Positions 37,399 through 48,272 are shown, counted from the stretch's first letter. The stretch is DNA of 64,000 nucleotides from Prevotella melaninogenica (GCF_018127965.1 NZ_CP072350.1:744001-808000), one strand, 5' to 3'. Numbers and translations: made by a program. Notes: generated from the sequence alone by a model not told the origin.

Positions 37399-39189
37399 AT
37401 GTCAATTCCTTTCAACCCCATCACTATTAGCGTAGGAAAGAAGTCTCTTTCTTCTTTTATTTCTCTACAAATCGAACAAAATATAGGTAAACACCACCGT
37501 TTCCAAATGTCTGTTGAGTTGGAAACGGGTAGCAATAGATATGTACATAATATCAATAGCAGCAAGGACTGGCTCGGAGAAAGTATCGTGGTCAAGGCTG
37601 CTAACACTCCTATCTTTGTTGGTGTGGTGACAAATGTACAGTTACACAGAGAAGGAAGTGACTTTGGATGTATTATCGTTTCTGGATATTCTGCAACATA
37701 CAGAATGGAAACCGCACATAGCTGTTTCTCATGGAATGATACAACCATTGGGGATGTGGTTAAGAAACTATGCGCAGAAGCTAAGGTACAGTTGGAGTTA
37801 AATCCGGCATTCAAGGAAAACAAAGACTATATCTGCCAATACGAAGAGTCGGACTTCGACTTTATCCGTCGTCTTGCACATCAGTATCAAGAGTGGATGT
37901 ATTACGATGGAACAAAGCTGATTTTTGGTAAGCCAAGGAAATTGGCTGACCCTATAATATTGGAATATGGAACGACGTTGTCTTCACTTGACATTGGTTT
38001 ACAGACCCTTGCACGCTCTGAACAGGTGTTCTCTTATCATTCAGGGGCAGATCGTGAGATGCAACGCATGACACCAGACTTGGCCTATGGTCATGACAAA
38101 CTTTCGGGCGATGCTTTCCGTGCATCACTTGGAATATTCTCAAAACCCGCACGACAGCATGCGCTGCCACGTATAAGCAATGAGACGGAACTTATTAATT
38201 ACATGGGGCGTAAGCAGGCGGCAGAGACGGCTGAGACACATTATATCACGGCTGAGAGTCAGGTACCAACCCTGCGTGTAGGTTCTGTCGTAAGTCTCTA
38301 CAGCTCGTTCTTAGAGCGTGTAGGAAACATATCAAAAGAGAGTTTGGGTAACTTTATCATCATTGAGATTACGCATGAGGTGAGCCAAGGAAGCTACTAC
38401 AAGAACCGCTTCAAGGCTATCCCTGCAACGATAAAGGCACTGCCAAGTCCTAAGGTGCGTATGCCATTAGCTGAGACACAGATGGCAACCGTGCTCAGCA
38501 ATGCTGACCCAGAGGGTAAGGGTCGTGTGCGTGTACGTATGAACTGGCAGACAGATGGTATGCAGACAGGCTGGGTGCGTGTAATGACACCAGATGGCGG
38601 TAGTAGTAAGGACGTAAAGAGCAACCGTGGTTTTGTATTTATCCCAGAGGTAGGCGACCAAGTCCTCCTCGGTTTCCGTCATGGTGACCCAGCAAGACCA
38701 TACGTTATGGGTAGCCTGTTTAATGGAACGACTGGTGGTGGCGGTGGTCAAGGCAACAACTGCAAGAGCCTCACCACACGAAGCGGTAGTTCCCTTAAGC
38801 TTGATGATTCTGCAGGTAGTGTAACATTGCATGATAAAGGCGGTGTAAGCATGAACTTTGATGGTGGTGGAAATCAAAGTCTTAATGCAGCTTCTAAGGC
38901 TACAACTTCTGTGGGAAAAGGTGGTTCAAGTGTTCTCACAATGGATAGTAGTGGAAACATTGACCTTTCTGGTAAAACGCAGATTACATTGACGGTTGGT
39001 GGTAGTACAATTACAATCAAAGGAGACGAAGTACGAATCAGCAGTAAGAATATAATCTTGGAGGCTGAGAATAATTCTATAACAGGAACTAACAACACTG
39101 TAACAGGAACAAACAATAAGATTAACGGTGAAACCGATATTGAAGGACCAAAACTGTCCTTGAAGGGTGATCCTGTGAAGATTAACTAA
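37399..39189 (+). CDS. vgrG: VgrG (TssI) tip protein, complete copy 1
   Basis: 596-aa spike protein, the only complete VgrG inside the window. Residues 1-370 form the gp27-like part (MSIPFNPITISVG start, SDFDFIRRLAHQYQEW). Residues about 380-470 form the gp5 OB fold (GKGRVRVRMNWQ, GFVFIPEVGDQVLLGF, RPYVMGSLFNG), followed by a beta-helical needle. The core up to MNFDG (about residue 490) is nearly identical in all copies in this window. The last 105 residues are unique, with repeats such as SITGTNNTVTGTNN. The tail probably decides which PAAR-like cargo docks. It lies 175 bp after hcp. Confidence 0.93.
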   Translation: MSIPFNPITISVGKKSLSSFISLQIEQNIGKHHRFQMSVELETGSNRYVHNINSSKDWLGESIVVKAANTPIFVGVVTNVQLHREGSDFGCIIVSGYSATYRMETAHSCFSWNDTTIGDVVKKLCAEAKVQLELNPAFKENKDYICQYEESDFDFIRRLAHQYQEWMYYDGTKLIFGKPRKLADPIILEYGTTLSSLDIGLQTLARSEQVFSYHSGADREMQRMTPDLAYGHDKLSGDAFRASLGIFSKPARQHALPRISNETELINYMGRKQAAETAETHYITAESQVPTLRVGSVVSLYSSFLERVGNISKESLGNFIIIEITHEVSQGSYYKNRFKAIPATIKALPSPKVRMPLAETQMATVLSNADPEGKGRVRVRMNWQTDGMQTGWVRVMTPDGGSSKDVKSNRGFVFIPEVGDQVLLGFRHGDPARPYVMGSLFNGTTGGGGGQGNNCKSLTTRSGSSLKLDDSAGSVTLHDKGGVSMNFDGGGNQSLNAASKATTSVGKGGSSVLTMDSSGNIDLSGKTQITLTVGGSTITIKGDEVRISSKNIILEAENNSITGTNNTVTGTNNKINGETDIEGPKLSLKGDPVKIN

Positions 39190-39205
39190 CATTTTGTTTT
39201 CATTT

Positions 39206-40110
39206 ATGAAAAAAACATATTGGCAAGAGGTACATGAACAGTGCGCAGAAAAGATAATATGCGCCTAAAAACAAATAAATATAGATGTGAGCAAACCATC
39301 ATTACAAAACTAAATGGTGTACCAGCTTGTACTATCAGAACAAAGTCAGATTATCAATTTGAGTGGGCAGAGAATCTTAAACGTCCAGCAATGAATGCTT
39401 ATTGTAAACTGCTGGAGCAGTTTGTTTCTGTTTATCCACCAAGCTATCAGAAGCCTTTAGAGATGATTATAGACTTAGAAAAACTAAAATTCGAGTCTGT
39501 TTTTGATATTGATATGGCAACTGGTAAAATGGCAGGTATTGTCAATCACAATGAGATTGTTGAGAAATGGCAGGAGTATAAGAAGAACATGCTGGATAAT
39601 TATAGTTTCCTTCGTTCAGCTGATACAAAAGAGAATGTAAATGCTTTTATAGACTCGATGGAAAAAGTTATCGTAGACGAAAAACTCCTGATGGCTGAGT
39701 TCTATGGAAAAATGATATTCCTGCTGTTATTTGATGGCTATCTCGTTGGTAAGCCTAACTACGCAGCAACAACAGATATAGAATTTCCATCACAGCTATT
39801 TCAAGGTGTAAAGTTTCCGATGACACTTACGCCTCGTATACAGAAAGAATCTGTAGAGTCTGTTATTTATGAACTTAAGAGTTCTGTTTCTGATTCCGTT
39901 AAACTCACTGAACGAATTAAGAAAGAGTATGACGAGCGTTTTAAGCCTACTATTCAATATAGTTTCTCTTCATATGATGCACAATTTAATTCTCATGTGT
40001 TATTAAATGAGAAGGAAAGATATGTTCAGGAGGCGGAATGCTATATCATTGAAGAAATTGTTAACAACCTGAACTTGACAATTCACTGTAAAATCCGTAA
40101 AATAGTTTAG
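39206..40110 (+). CDS. VgrG-linked adaptor-like protein, module 1
   Basis: Protein of about 280-300 residues lying between vgrG and the PAAR-like effector gene, the place of a T6SS cargo adaptor or chaperone. It has paralogues at 45226 and 51158. All three share KYRC-x-Q near the start, NH-[ND]-EI in the middle, KEYDE-x-KPTIQYSF-x-x-Y near the end, and end in a KIRKIV-like motif. The clean frame begins at 39241 (GTG) or ATG 39259. An ATG at 39206, just after vgrG, enters the same protein if one A is added at 39249-39252. No known family is recognised. Confidence 0.6.
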
Positions 40111-40114
40111 CAAG

Positions 40115-41397
40115 ATGAGCGAACAATATATTGAAATGGGAACAAACGTTGTTTGTACCAATATGACAATTCCTTCTCCATTGAAAATCGGTACACCCTC
40201 AAGAAATTGTACAGCATTGACAAAGGGTGACAAGCCAGTGCTACGTATTGTAGACACCAAAATCAGTAATTGTTTTGAATGTAGAGTGCCACAGATGAAA
40301 TGGGAAGGAGTTAGGGCTTCGATTCTTGGTATAGCAGCAGGTGCTCTTATTGTAGCAGGAGCTATTGCTCTTATAGCTGCAACGATTGCAACAGGCGGTT
40401 TAGCAGCAGGTATTTTTGCTGGCATCGGAGCAGCTATATTACCTGAATCATTAGCCGCACTTACGGTATCTGTCTATATTGCAGATGCGATTCTAATAGG
40501 TAGTAAACTAAAGTTGGGATATGATTTAAAACATTTATGTGACGCATCATTAGATGCTACATGGGATATGGGACTTTCAAGTACAATTATTGAAGGAGAA
40601 AAAGCTATATTATCACATTCTTTTATGCCATGTCCCCAGGGAGGAATCATTACGCTCATCATTGATGATGGTTTAGCTGAACAGGCTGCACATATGATAG
40701 CTGATCGTAATAGTGAGATAATAAATAAAGAATGGTGGGGGCAATTTTACCAAGGTATGATAAGTGGTGCAACAGGAGGGGCTACTCCTACTGCAATGGC
40801 TGTTTCTGCATTATTCACTTTAATAGATGGTTTTAAAGGGTATGCTGAGGATGACGTATATATAGACCAATATGAAATACTAAAACAAAACAAAGAATTT
40901 CAATATGAGTATTTAGAAAAGGTAAAAGAAGAAGGACGTAATACCGCTATAGAAGAGGGTATTGATTATAAAAAAGGTGAAGGAACATATAAGGATGCCA
41001 AGAAGCATATGGGTGCGTATAAAGAAAGTAACAAAATGAAGCTAAAGCTATCGAAAAGTATCAAAAAGCAGAAGGCAAAGCTGCAGGACGAGAGCAAAAG
41101 ATTTCTAACAGCTCGAGTGATAAAATGAAAGGTCGAGCTAAAGGTGCACGTCAAAAGGCAAACCATCAAGAAAAATTAGCAAATCAGGCTACCAAAGAGG
41201 CACAAAAAGCAAAAGGAAAGTTTATTGGAGGATTAATTGGCTTTGGAATGGGTATTGCTGGTTCTGCGGTTAATATGCTCATTGACAAGGAATACAAAGA
41301 AGAAGAATATGAAATGACTGCTGAGATTGTTTCTAATATTCAGGGACTGCATAGTCAAGACATACAGAAATCAAAAATTGTATCAGATGGGAAGTAG
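40115..41397 (+). pseudogene. PAAR-like (DUF4280) membrane effector, module 1, one frameshift
   Basis: Effector that would cap the VgrG spike. The N-terminus (EMGTNVVCTNMTIPSPL) and the later ILSHSFMPCPQGGIITLI form the split PAAR-like DUF4280 fold. Between them lies an Ala/Gly-rich hydrophobic insert (about 66-140). The frame at 40115 stops at 41128. A second frame runs to 41397 and, if one A is added in the run 41033-41036, the two join as ESNKNEAKAIEKYQKAEGK, giving about 427 residues. The C-terminal region has a Gly-rich helix (GGLIGFGMGIAGSAV) followed by KEYKEEEYEM. A membrane-inserting toxin is inferred. Confidence 0.65.
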
Positions 41398-42106
41398 CAA
41401 AGGAAATTGGGGAAGATACGGATTACAAGCATTTGGAATTTCAGTGCTTGGTCCCCTCTTATTTTATCTTATTAATCCTATCATTGAACATTTTAAGGGG
41501 AATCGTGATGCTGTAGCATATACAAAGACATACGTAAGTCAATGGGATAGTATTAGACTTGTTTTACCAGAAAACCTATTTGATCAAACCTTGCAAGGAG
41601 AAGGAGTAAGTCATGTCAAGGTAATAAAATATGATAAAAAACAAAGTCAGAGAATATATGCCAGCAATAAAAGATATTATATTCCTCAGTATAAAAAGAA
41701 TTTTGAATTGATATGGATTATTGGTGTAGATGAGTTTGTAGGTTATCATAACCGTCGTTATGATGCAGCAGGTATTCAAAATGGCTTAATGTTCCCAGGT
41801 ATGATATTATCTGTCTATGTCAATCGTAAACAATGGAAGGATAAATCATATGGAACGAAAGAAAAGCCTATGCCAGTATTTTTACATAGAATTATCTCAG
41901 GTGATAATATAGAAGAACGAAACAAGCTTGCGCTCTGGAGAGATAGTCTTCAACCAGGTGGAGACTTTGTTGATAGTTATCTCCCACCCAAGGCTGTCCA
42001 ACGTATGCGCAATACGCCAGACTCTGTTAACTATAAGTTTGCAGAGTATTATTTGCGTTATCTCCTACCCAAAGACGAGTTCGAAAGATTGTTTGAAGAA
42101 GAATAA
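41387..42106 (+). CDS. Single-TM immunity protein 1a
   Basis: 239-aa protein starting MGSSKGNWGRYGLQAFG, with one TM helix (about 13-32) and a soluble domain. Its ATG lies inside the last codons of the effector gene (11-bp overlap), the usual effector-immunity arrangement. The C-terminal half has YVNRKQWKDKSYGTKEKPMPVF and ends KFAEYYLRYLLPKDEFERLFEEE, motifs also seen in the immunity proteins of modules 2 and 3. It would neutralise the module 1 toxin at the membrane. The start at 41387 is preferred to 41327 because it matches the paralogues. Confidence 0.7.
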   Translation: MGSSKGNWGRYGLQAFGISVLGPLLFYLINPIIEHFKGNRDAVAYTKTYVSQWDSIRLVLPENLFDQTLQGEGVSHVKVIKYDKKQSQRIYASNKRYYIPQYKKNFELIWIIGVDEFVGYHNRRYDAAGIQNGLMFPGMILSVYVNRKQWKDKSYGTKEKPMPVFLHRIISGDNIEERNKLALWRDSLQPGGDFVDSYLPPKAVQRMRNTPDSVNYKFAEYYLRYLLPKDEFERLFEEE

Positions 42107-42120
42107 TCTAAAAGTTCATT

Positions 42121-42839
42121 ATGATAGGAAGTAATAAAGGTAATTGGGGAAGATACGGATTACAAGCATTTGGAATTTCAGTGCTTGGTCCCCTCTTGTT
42201 TTATCTTATTAATCCTATCATTGAACATTTTAAGGGGAACCGTGATGCTGTAGCATATACAAAGACATACGTAAGTCAATGGGATAGTATAAAATAGTGC
42301 TACCCACTAACCTATTTGATTTCTCATCTGGTGAATTTACGCATCGAACAGAAGTCTTGACTGGTGATGGTAAGCAAAAACAAAGGATATATGCAAGCTT
42401 TGAAAAGTGTTATATTTCACAATATAAGAAATATTTTGAAATTATATGGATCGTAGGTATAGATGAAATTGTTGGGCTTTATAATCGTCATTATGATGCA
42501 GCTGGTGTTCAAAATGACTTAATACGTCCAAACATGGTGTTATCAGTCTATGTCAATCGTAAACAATGGAAGGATAAATCATACGGAACGATAGAAAAGC
42601 CAATGCCAGTTTTTCTACATAGGATTATCTCAGGTGATGATATAGAAGAGCGGAATAAGAATGCGTTAAGGAAAGATAGACGTTTTCCTGGAGAAATTAT
42701 GGTAGATTTCTATCTCCCACCCAAGGCTGTTCAACGTATGCGCAACACACCAGACTCTGTTAACTATAAGTTTGCAGAATATTACCTGCGTTATCTCTTA
42801 CCCGAAGACGAGTTTGAAAGATTGTTTGAAGAAGAATAA
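42121..42839 (+). pseudogene. Immunity protein 1b, tandem paralogue with one frameshift
   Basis: Begins MIGSNKGNWGRYGLQAFG, almost identical to 1a for the first 55 residues, then reaches a stop at 42296-42298. Adding one A in the run 42291-42294 restores SIKIVLPTNLFD and the rest of the protein to 42839. The middle part differs from 1a more than the ends, as if it had been selected for a different toxin. It begins 14 bp after 1a. Confidence 0.65.
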
Positions 42840-42853
42840 TGTAAAAGTTCATT

Positions 42854-43573
42854 ATGATGGGAAGTAGTAAAGGAAATTGGGGAAGATACGGATTACAAGC
42901 ATTTGGAATTTCAGTGCTTGGACCACTTTTGTTTTATCTTATTAATCCTATTATTGAACATTTTAAGGGAAACCGTGATGCTGTAGCATATACAAAGACA
43001 TACGTAAATCAATGGGACAGTATAAAAATCACTCTGCCAAACAATCTCTTCGAACAGATGATGCAAGAAGGATCTATTCGAGTAAAAATACTTGCTTCTG
43101 ATAGCAAAGGTAAACATCGAATAGAAGCGGATAATAAGATTTTTTATATATTTCAATATAAGAAGTATTTTGAATTAATTTGGATAAATGGAGTAGATGA
43201 AATTGTTGGACTTTACAATCGTTATTATGATGCAGCAGGTGTTCAAAATAGCTTAATGCGTGCAGGCATGGTACTATCAGTCTATGTCAATCGTAAACAA
43301 TGGAAGGATAAATCATATGGAACGAAAGAAAAGCCTATGCCAGTATTTGTACATAGGATTATCTCAGGTGATGATATAGAAGAGCGGAATAAGAAAGCGT
43401 TAAGGCAAGATAGTCTTTTCCCTGGAGAAATTATGGTAGATTTTTATCTCCCACCCAAGGCTGTTCAACGTATGCGTAACACACCAGACTCTGTTAACTA
43501 TAAGTTTGCAGAGTATTACTTGCGTTATCTCCTACCCGAAGACGAGTTTGAAAGACTGTTTGAAGAAAAATAA
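42854..43573 (+). CDS. Single-TM immunity protein 1c
   Basis: 239-aa third paralogue, intact, with the same TM start (GLQAFGISVLGPLLFYLI) and the same C-terminal YGTKEKPMPVF and FAEYYLRYLLPEDEFERLFEE motifs. Residues about 60-120 are unique to it. It begins 14 bp after 1b. Three linked paralogues in a row suggest protection against variants of one toxin family. Confidence 0.7.
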   Translation: MMGSSKGNWGRYGLQAFGISVLGPLLFYLINPIIEHFKGNRDAVAYTKTYVNQWDSIKITLPNNLFEQMMQEGSIRVKILASDSKGKHRIEADNKIFYIFQYKKYFELIWINGVDEIVGLYNRYYDAAGVQNSLMRAGMVLSVYVNRKQWKDKSYGTKEKPMPVFVHRIISGDDIEERNKKALRQDSLFPGEIMVDFYLPPKAVQRMRNTPDSVNYKFAEYYLRYLLPEDEFERLFEEK

Positions 43574-43587
43574 TCTAAAGGGGCATT

Positions 43588-43664
43588 ATGATAGGAAGTA
43601 ATAAAGGTAATTGGGGAAGATACGGATTACAAGCATTTGGAATTTCAGTGCTTGGTCCCCTCTT
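43588..43664 (+). pseudogene. 5' fragment of a fourth immunity-1 gene, joined to vgrG
   Basis: The first 25 codons (MIGSNKGNWGRYGLQAFG to the end of the TM start) are identical to 1b. At about 43,660-43,668 the sequence passes into the middle of vgrG, out of frame, with short shared sequence (TCTTTTTGGATGTATTA region). It marks a recombination joint between two modules. Confidence 0.7.
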
Positions 43665-45215
43665 TTTGGATGTATTATTGTTTCTGGCTACTCCGCTACT
43701 TACAGAATGGAAACGGCACACAGCTGCTTCTCATGGAATGATACAACCATTGGGGATGTGGTTAAGAAACTATGCGCAGAAGCTAAGGTACAGTTGGAGT
43801 TAAATCCGGCATTCAAGGAAAACAAAGACTATATCTGCCAATACGAAGAGTCGGACTTCGACTTTATCCGCCGTCTTGCACATCAGTATCAAGAGTGGAT
43901 GTATTTCGATGGAACAAAGCTAATCTTTGGTAAACCAAGGAGATTGGCTGACCCTATAATATTGGAATATGGAACGACGCTGTCGTCACTTGACATTGGT
44001 TTACAGACCCTCGCACGCTCTGAGCAGGTGTTCTCTTACCACTCTGGTGCTGACCATGAGATGCAGCGTATGACACCAGACTTGGCCTATGGTCATGACA
44101 AACTTGCGGGCGATGCTTTCCGTGCATCATTAGGTATGTTCTCAAAACCCGCACGACAGCATGCACTGCCACGTATCAGCGATGAGTCGGAACTTATTAA
44201 TTACATGGGGCGTAAGCAGGCGGCTGAGACGGCAGAAACACATTACATCACGGCTGAGAGTCAGGTGCCTACCCTGCGTGTCGGTTCTGTCGTAAGTCTC
44301 TACAGCTCATTCTTGGAACGTGTAGGAAACATATCAAAAGAGAGTTTGGGTAACTTTATCATCATCGAGATTACCCATGAGGTGAGCCAAGGAAGCTACT
44401 ACAAAAACCGCTTCAAGGCTATCCCTGCTACAATAAAGGCACTGCCAAGTCCTAAGGTGCGTATGCCGCTTGCTGAGACACAGATGGCAACTGTGCTTAG
44501 TAATGCTGACCCACAGGGTAAGGGCCGTGTGCGTGTGCGTATGAACTGGCAGACAGATGGTATGCAGACAAGTTGGGTGCGTGTGATGACCCCAGATGGC
44601 GGTAGTAGTAAGGACGTAAAGAGCAACCGTGGTTTTGTATTTATCCCAGAGGTAGACGACCAAGTCCTCCTCGGCTTCCGCCATGGTGACCCAGCAAGAC
44701 CATACGTTATGGGTAGCTTGTTTAACGGAACAACCGGTGGTGGCGGTGGTCAAGGTAACAACTGCAAGAGTCTCACCACACGAAGCGGTTGCTCCTTGAA
44801 ACTTGATGACTCTGCAGGTAGCGTAACCCTACACGATAAGGGCACTGTAAACATGAACTTTGATGGTGCAGGTAATGCTTGCATGGATGCTCAAGCTAAA
44901 ATAGGTCTTTCTGTTGGGGATGCTAAAAGTGAACTTATACTTGATAAAAATGGTAACGTTATTTTAGCAGCTGATTCTAATATTACTTTTATGGTCGGAG
45001 ATTCTTCTATCGTTATTGATAAAAATGGTATTAATATAAATAGCTCCAATATTAATCTTAATGGTACTACAATAAACATAAAGGGAACAAAAAAGACTGT
45101 TGTCGGACCAAATGAAAATTTGGGTGTAACCGTTTCAGCCAATGGTCCTGTAGACATCGTGGGTAATTCTGTCAACATTAATCAAGGTAAAGGCGGAGTT
45201 GTCAATATTAAATAA
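43665..45215 (+). pseudogene. vgrG: 5'-truncated vgrG copy 2 with a distinct tail
   Basis: Homology to complete VgrG begins at FGCIIVSGYSATYR, so the first 88 residues are absent and no proper start codon remains. A frame from 43611 reads through by chance. The core to MNFDG is almost identical to copy 1, then the tail differs: ACMDAQAKIGLSVGD and a needle rich in NINSSNINLNGTTINIKG, ending NQGKGGVVNIK. It cannot make a normal spike alone. It could donate its tail to a complete vgrG by recombination over the roughly 1.2 kb of shared core. Confidence 0.75.
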
Positions 45216-45225
45216 CGCGTAGACA

Positions 45226-46128
45226 ATGAGTTTAATAGATCGATTACACGGTCACGTTCAAGAAGGTGGTCTGACACAAAGAGATTACAAGTACCGTTGT
45301 GTACAGACCATCATCACGAAGCTTGACGAGATACCTGTCAGTACAATTGTCAGTAAGAAAGATTACTCTGTAGAGAGATTTACGGATGCAGAAGGAACAC
45401 AGGGCTTTGCCTTCAGTGTAAAAGATGATATTCCTTCTATTTTCCCAGAACAATATGTGGAATCAATAACCCTAATTAATGAATTAGAGAATATGAAGGT
45501 CAATGCCATAATAGGTATTGACCCTGACACTGGACTAATAACAAAGGTTCTCAATCATAACGAAATCACAGCATTATGGGATGAGGAGAAGAAACAGCTA
45601 ACGGACAAATATAACTTCCTGAAAGGTACGGCTGGAAGCAATGCACTGAACAATCTCATCAAACTGGAAGATAAGATAATATACCAGTATGATAAGTTTA
45701 TGGAGAGTTTGATAGCCAATCCCTTTTACTCTATTTTCTTTGGTCAACATTTAGTTTCTGACCAGCTATGTGTTGGGAATGATATCATCCCTTACGCATC
45801 GCGCCTTTTCCCAGAAAACAAATTCAGTTTGGAAACACAACTAAGGTCTGAGGTTCAAGAAGATGGGACATTGTTATGGGAATGCAGTGGTAAAAATACA
45901 CCAGATTCTCGTTTTGACGAGACAATACGCAAAGAATACGATGAGAAGATAAAACCTTTGATACAATATAGCTTTACGCAGTATAATATCAACTTTACAC
46001 AACAATCTTGGATTAATCAGGCTGAACGATGCCTTCAGAAAGGTTCACTGAGTGTTATAGAAGAAGTTACTGATAATGTCACATTGAGTGTCGACTTACA
46101 AATACGAAGACTGACTAATACAATTTAA
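45226..46128 (+). CDS. VgrG-linked adaptor-like protein, module 2
   Basis: 300-aa paralogue of the module 1 adaptor. It has YKYRCVQTIITKLDEIPVST (residues 21-40), LNHNEITALWDEEKKQL, and KEYDEKIKPLIQYSFTQYN, and ends LQIRRLTNTI. No signal or TM segment. It starts 10 bp after the vgrG tail and ends 3 bp before the effector, so the three genes form one unit. The frame is intact and shows that these proteins normally start about 20 residues before KYRC. Confidence 0.65.
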   Translation: MSLIDRLHGHVQEGGLTQRDYKYRCVQTIITKLDEIPVSTIVSKKDYSVERFTDAEGTQGFAFSVKDDIPSIFPEQYVESITLINELENMKVNAIIGIDPDTGLITKVLNHNEITALWDEEKKQLTDKYNFLKGTAGSNALNNLIKLEDKIIYQYDKFMESLIANPFYSIFFGQHLVSDQLCVGNDIIPYASRLFPENKFSLETQLRSEVQEDGTLLWECSGKNTPDSRFDETIRKEYDEKIKPLIQYSFTQYNINFTQQSWINQAERCLQKGSLSVIEEVTDNVTLSVDLQIRRLTNTI

Positions 46129-46131
46129 ATT

Positions 46132-47517
46132 ATGGGACAATCCTATGTAAGACATGGTACGAATGTAGTTTGTACTAATATGACCTACGGAACACCGCGA
46201 GAAATATGGAGAGTTGATAAGGATGGTAATGTTATCAATACTGCCTCAAAGTTGCCGTTACTAAATATTGATGACAAAAAAATCTCTGACACATTTGTTT
46301 GCAAAATGCCTATAAAGAAATGGGGAGGTCTGTTAACATTTCTTGCTGGCGTTGCAGTTGGAGCTTTGATTGTCGCTGCTATTGTTGCAACTGGTGGTGT
46401 TGGTGCTGTCTTACTATCTGCTGTAGCTATCGAAGGTTGGATGGTGGGTGCAGCAATAGCCGTTGGTACTACAGCAGCCATTTATGCAGGCTATAGAGGA
46501 GTGAAAGGGGTTGCCCACGATTGTGACAATACACTGGAGTCATCTTGGAATTCAGCACACCCAAGTGTATTTATAGAGCATAAGAAAGCCCTGCTGAATG
46601 GATCCTATATGATGTGTACAACAGGAGGATTAATTAATATCATTGTTAATCCTGAACAGGCTAAAAAAGCAGCCTTGTATATTACCGCAATGAATGCAGC
46701 AGAAATATATGTTCAGCTAAAAAGTAAATTTATTCAAGGTGCTATAGGTGGTCTTACAGGAGGAGCCAATCCTTTTGCTTTAGCCCTCTCAGTAGGCTTC
46801 TACACTGGTGCACTAAACTTTGGAGGCTTTGACTTTAGTGAGACGGACAAATCCAACCAAAAGTCTGATTCTATAGGGAATTTAAAAAATACTGGTACGA
46901 CTACTGGTGTAGGAACTGGAGAGTCTGTTGTTGAAAGTAGTATCACTACAGGTGTAAAAGCAAATAAGGCAGGAGTGGGTGAGGCTGCAAGGATAGATGC
47001 ACAGGTAGCATCAAAAACAGGAGAGGCAAACATGAAAGGCTTGGAGTCTTTGGCTTATGGAACACAAGCTGCCGATGCAAGTGCGGATGCTGCTACTTGG
47101 GGATCTCAAGTAGCTACTCGTACATCAAATGGTGCAAGTGCAACTTCTATTGCTTCTGCAGAATTAGCAGAACAGATGTATAAAGAATCTTCTGAGGAAC
47201 TGATGCACAAAGCTGCTCAAGCAGCACTCGAACAACAAGATATTCTTGCTGAAGCAGCAAGTATTCAGGGAGGAAAGACAGCTGCAGTAAAAGCCGCTAA
47301 AACAGGTGCATGGAAAGATGGCTTTAAGAATTTTGGAAAGTCTTTGGGCTTAGGTCTTGCAGGAGCTGCAGTTGGTTATGCGGTAGATGAAGGGTCTAAT
47401 TGGGTAGAAAATAAAATAGAAGAGGGAACAAGTGATATTTCGGAAGGTATAAATAGCTCTGACGACATCGATATTGCAAGTAATGCAAACTATATGGGTA
47501 TCATTGCAAATTCATAA
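46132..47517 (+). CDS. PAAR-like (DUF4280) membrane effector, module 2
   Basis: 461-aa effector, intact. The PAAR-like start is GQSYVRHGTNVVCTNMTYGTPRE, completed later by LLNGSYMMCTTGGLINIIV (about residues 157-175). A hydrophobic Ala/Gly/Val insert (about 65-125) forms two to three TM helices. The C-terminal half (about 250-430) is Ala/Ser-rich and helical, with FGKSLGLGLAGAAVGYAVDEG as a late hydrophobic helix. No enzyme motif is visible, so a membrane-disrupting action is inferred. The immunity gene begins 5 bp after the stop. Confidence 0.7.
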   Translation: MGQSYVRHGTNVVCTNMTYGTPREIWRVDKDGNVINTASKLPLLNIDDKKISDTFVCKMPIKKWGGLLTFLAGVAVGALIVAAIVATGGVGAVLLSAVAIEGWMVGAAIAVGTTAAIYAGYRGVKGVAHDCDNTLESSWNSAHPSVFIEHKKALLNGSYMMCTTGGLINIIVNPEQAKKAALYITAMNAAEIYVQLKSKFIQGAIGGLTGGANPFALALSVGFYTGALNFGGFDFSETDKSNQKSDSIGNLKNTGTTTGVGTGESVVESSITTGVKANKAGVGEAARIDAQVASKTGEANMKGLESLAYGTQAADASADAATWGSQVATRTSNGASATSIASAELAEQMYKESSEELMHKAAQAALEQQDILAEAASIQGGKTAAVKAAKTGAWKDGFKNFGKSLGLGLAGAAVGYAVDEGSNWVENKIEEGTSDISEGINSSDDIDIASNANYMGIIANS

Positions 47518-47522
47518 TATCA

Positions 47523-48203
47523 ATGGCAAATAATTTTTCAATAGGAGGATTTAAAATATTCTCAACAGCAGGAACAGTCTTTGCATCTCTTGTAGGTGCA
47601 CCACTACTTATCTTTATTATAACGAGGTTTACGCTTGGTGGAAATAAAGACGCTATCCCTTATGCAGATACGTATATAAAGAATTCAGACACAATAGTAG
47701 TAAAAATTCCTAAAGACCGTCACAAAATTAAAAAGGATGATGATATCTTCACTACCAGCGGATGGTTTATGGGAGTAGCACAAACACGCTCTGCAACTTA
47801 TAATATGTATTATTTCTATTCCCCTGAACATAAGAAATATTTAGGAGTTGTTACTTTTAAAGGCAGCTATAATACCATTCAAAGGGGTAGTGGCGAGAAA
47901 ATCTGGTATGATGACATAGAAGTTCAGAGACTAACTTTTCTTTACAGGATTAAAAGTTTCTCAGCCTACGTAAATCGTCAGCAATGGCAGGACCCAACCT
48001 ACGGTACAAAGGATAATCCTGTTCCTATCTTCTTTAAGCGTGCGTTGTCAGGACATGAAACTTTAGATATGGATGATTTTATTACCATAAAGCCCAGTGT
48101 TAACAAAAAGTTTGTTGAACTTTATCTTGCGCATGAATTGTCTTCAAAAGAGTTTAACCGTCTTTATGGAGAAGATATGAAACGCTTGGGGCTAAAGGAT
48201 TAA
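47523..48203 (+). CDS. Single-TM immunity protein 2a
   Basis: 226-aa protein starting MANNFSIGGFKIFSTAG, with one TM helix (about 17-36, VFASLVGAPLLIFIITRF). The C-terminal half has YVNRQQWQDPTYGTKDNPVPIFFKR and KFVELYLAHELSSKEFNRLYGED, the same motif pair as in immunity 1 and 3. It is intact and 5 bp after the module 2 effector, so it should protect against it. Confidence 0.7.
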   Translation: MANNFSIGGFKIFSTAGTVFASLVGAPLLIFIITRFTLGGNKDAIPYADTYIKNSDTIVVKIPKDRHKIKKDDDIFTTSGWFMGVAQTRSATYNMYYFYSPEHKKYLGVVTFKGSYNTIQRGSGEKIWYDDIEVQRLTFLYRIKSFSAYVNRQQWQDPTYGTKDNPVPIFFKRALSGHETLDMDDFITIKPSVNKKFVELYLAHELSSKEFNRLYGEDMKRLGLKD

Positions 48204-48272
48204 GTTAGGTGACGAGTAGACTAATTTACGAGTTGACAAGTTGTTTGCAAAGTAAGAAATGTGATTAAAAAG

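Noticed and set aside
43611..43664. Start of the 534-aa vgrG copy 2 frame
   Set aside because: These codons are the immunity-1 sequence read out of frame; the frame enters vgrG by chance and is not an authentic N-terminus. The same holds at 49427 and 55734.
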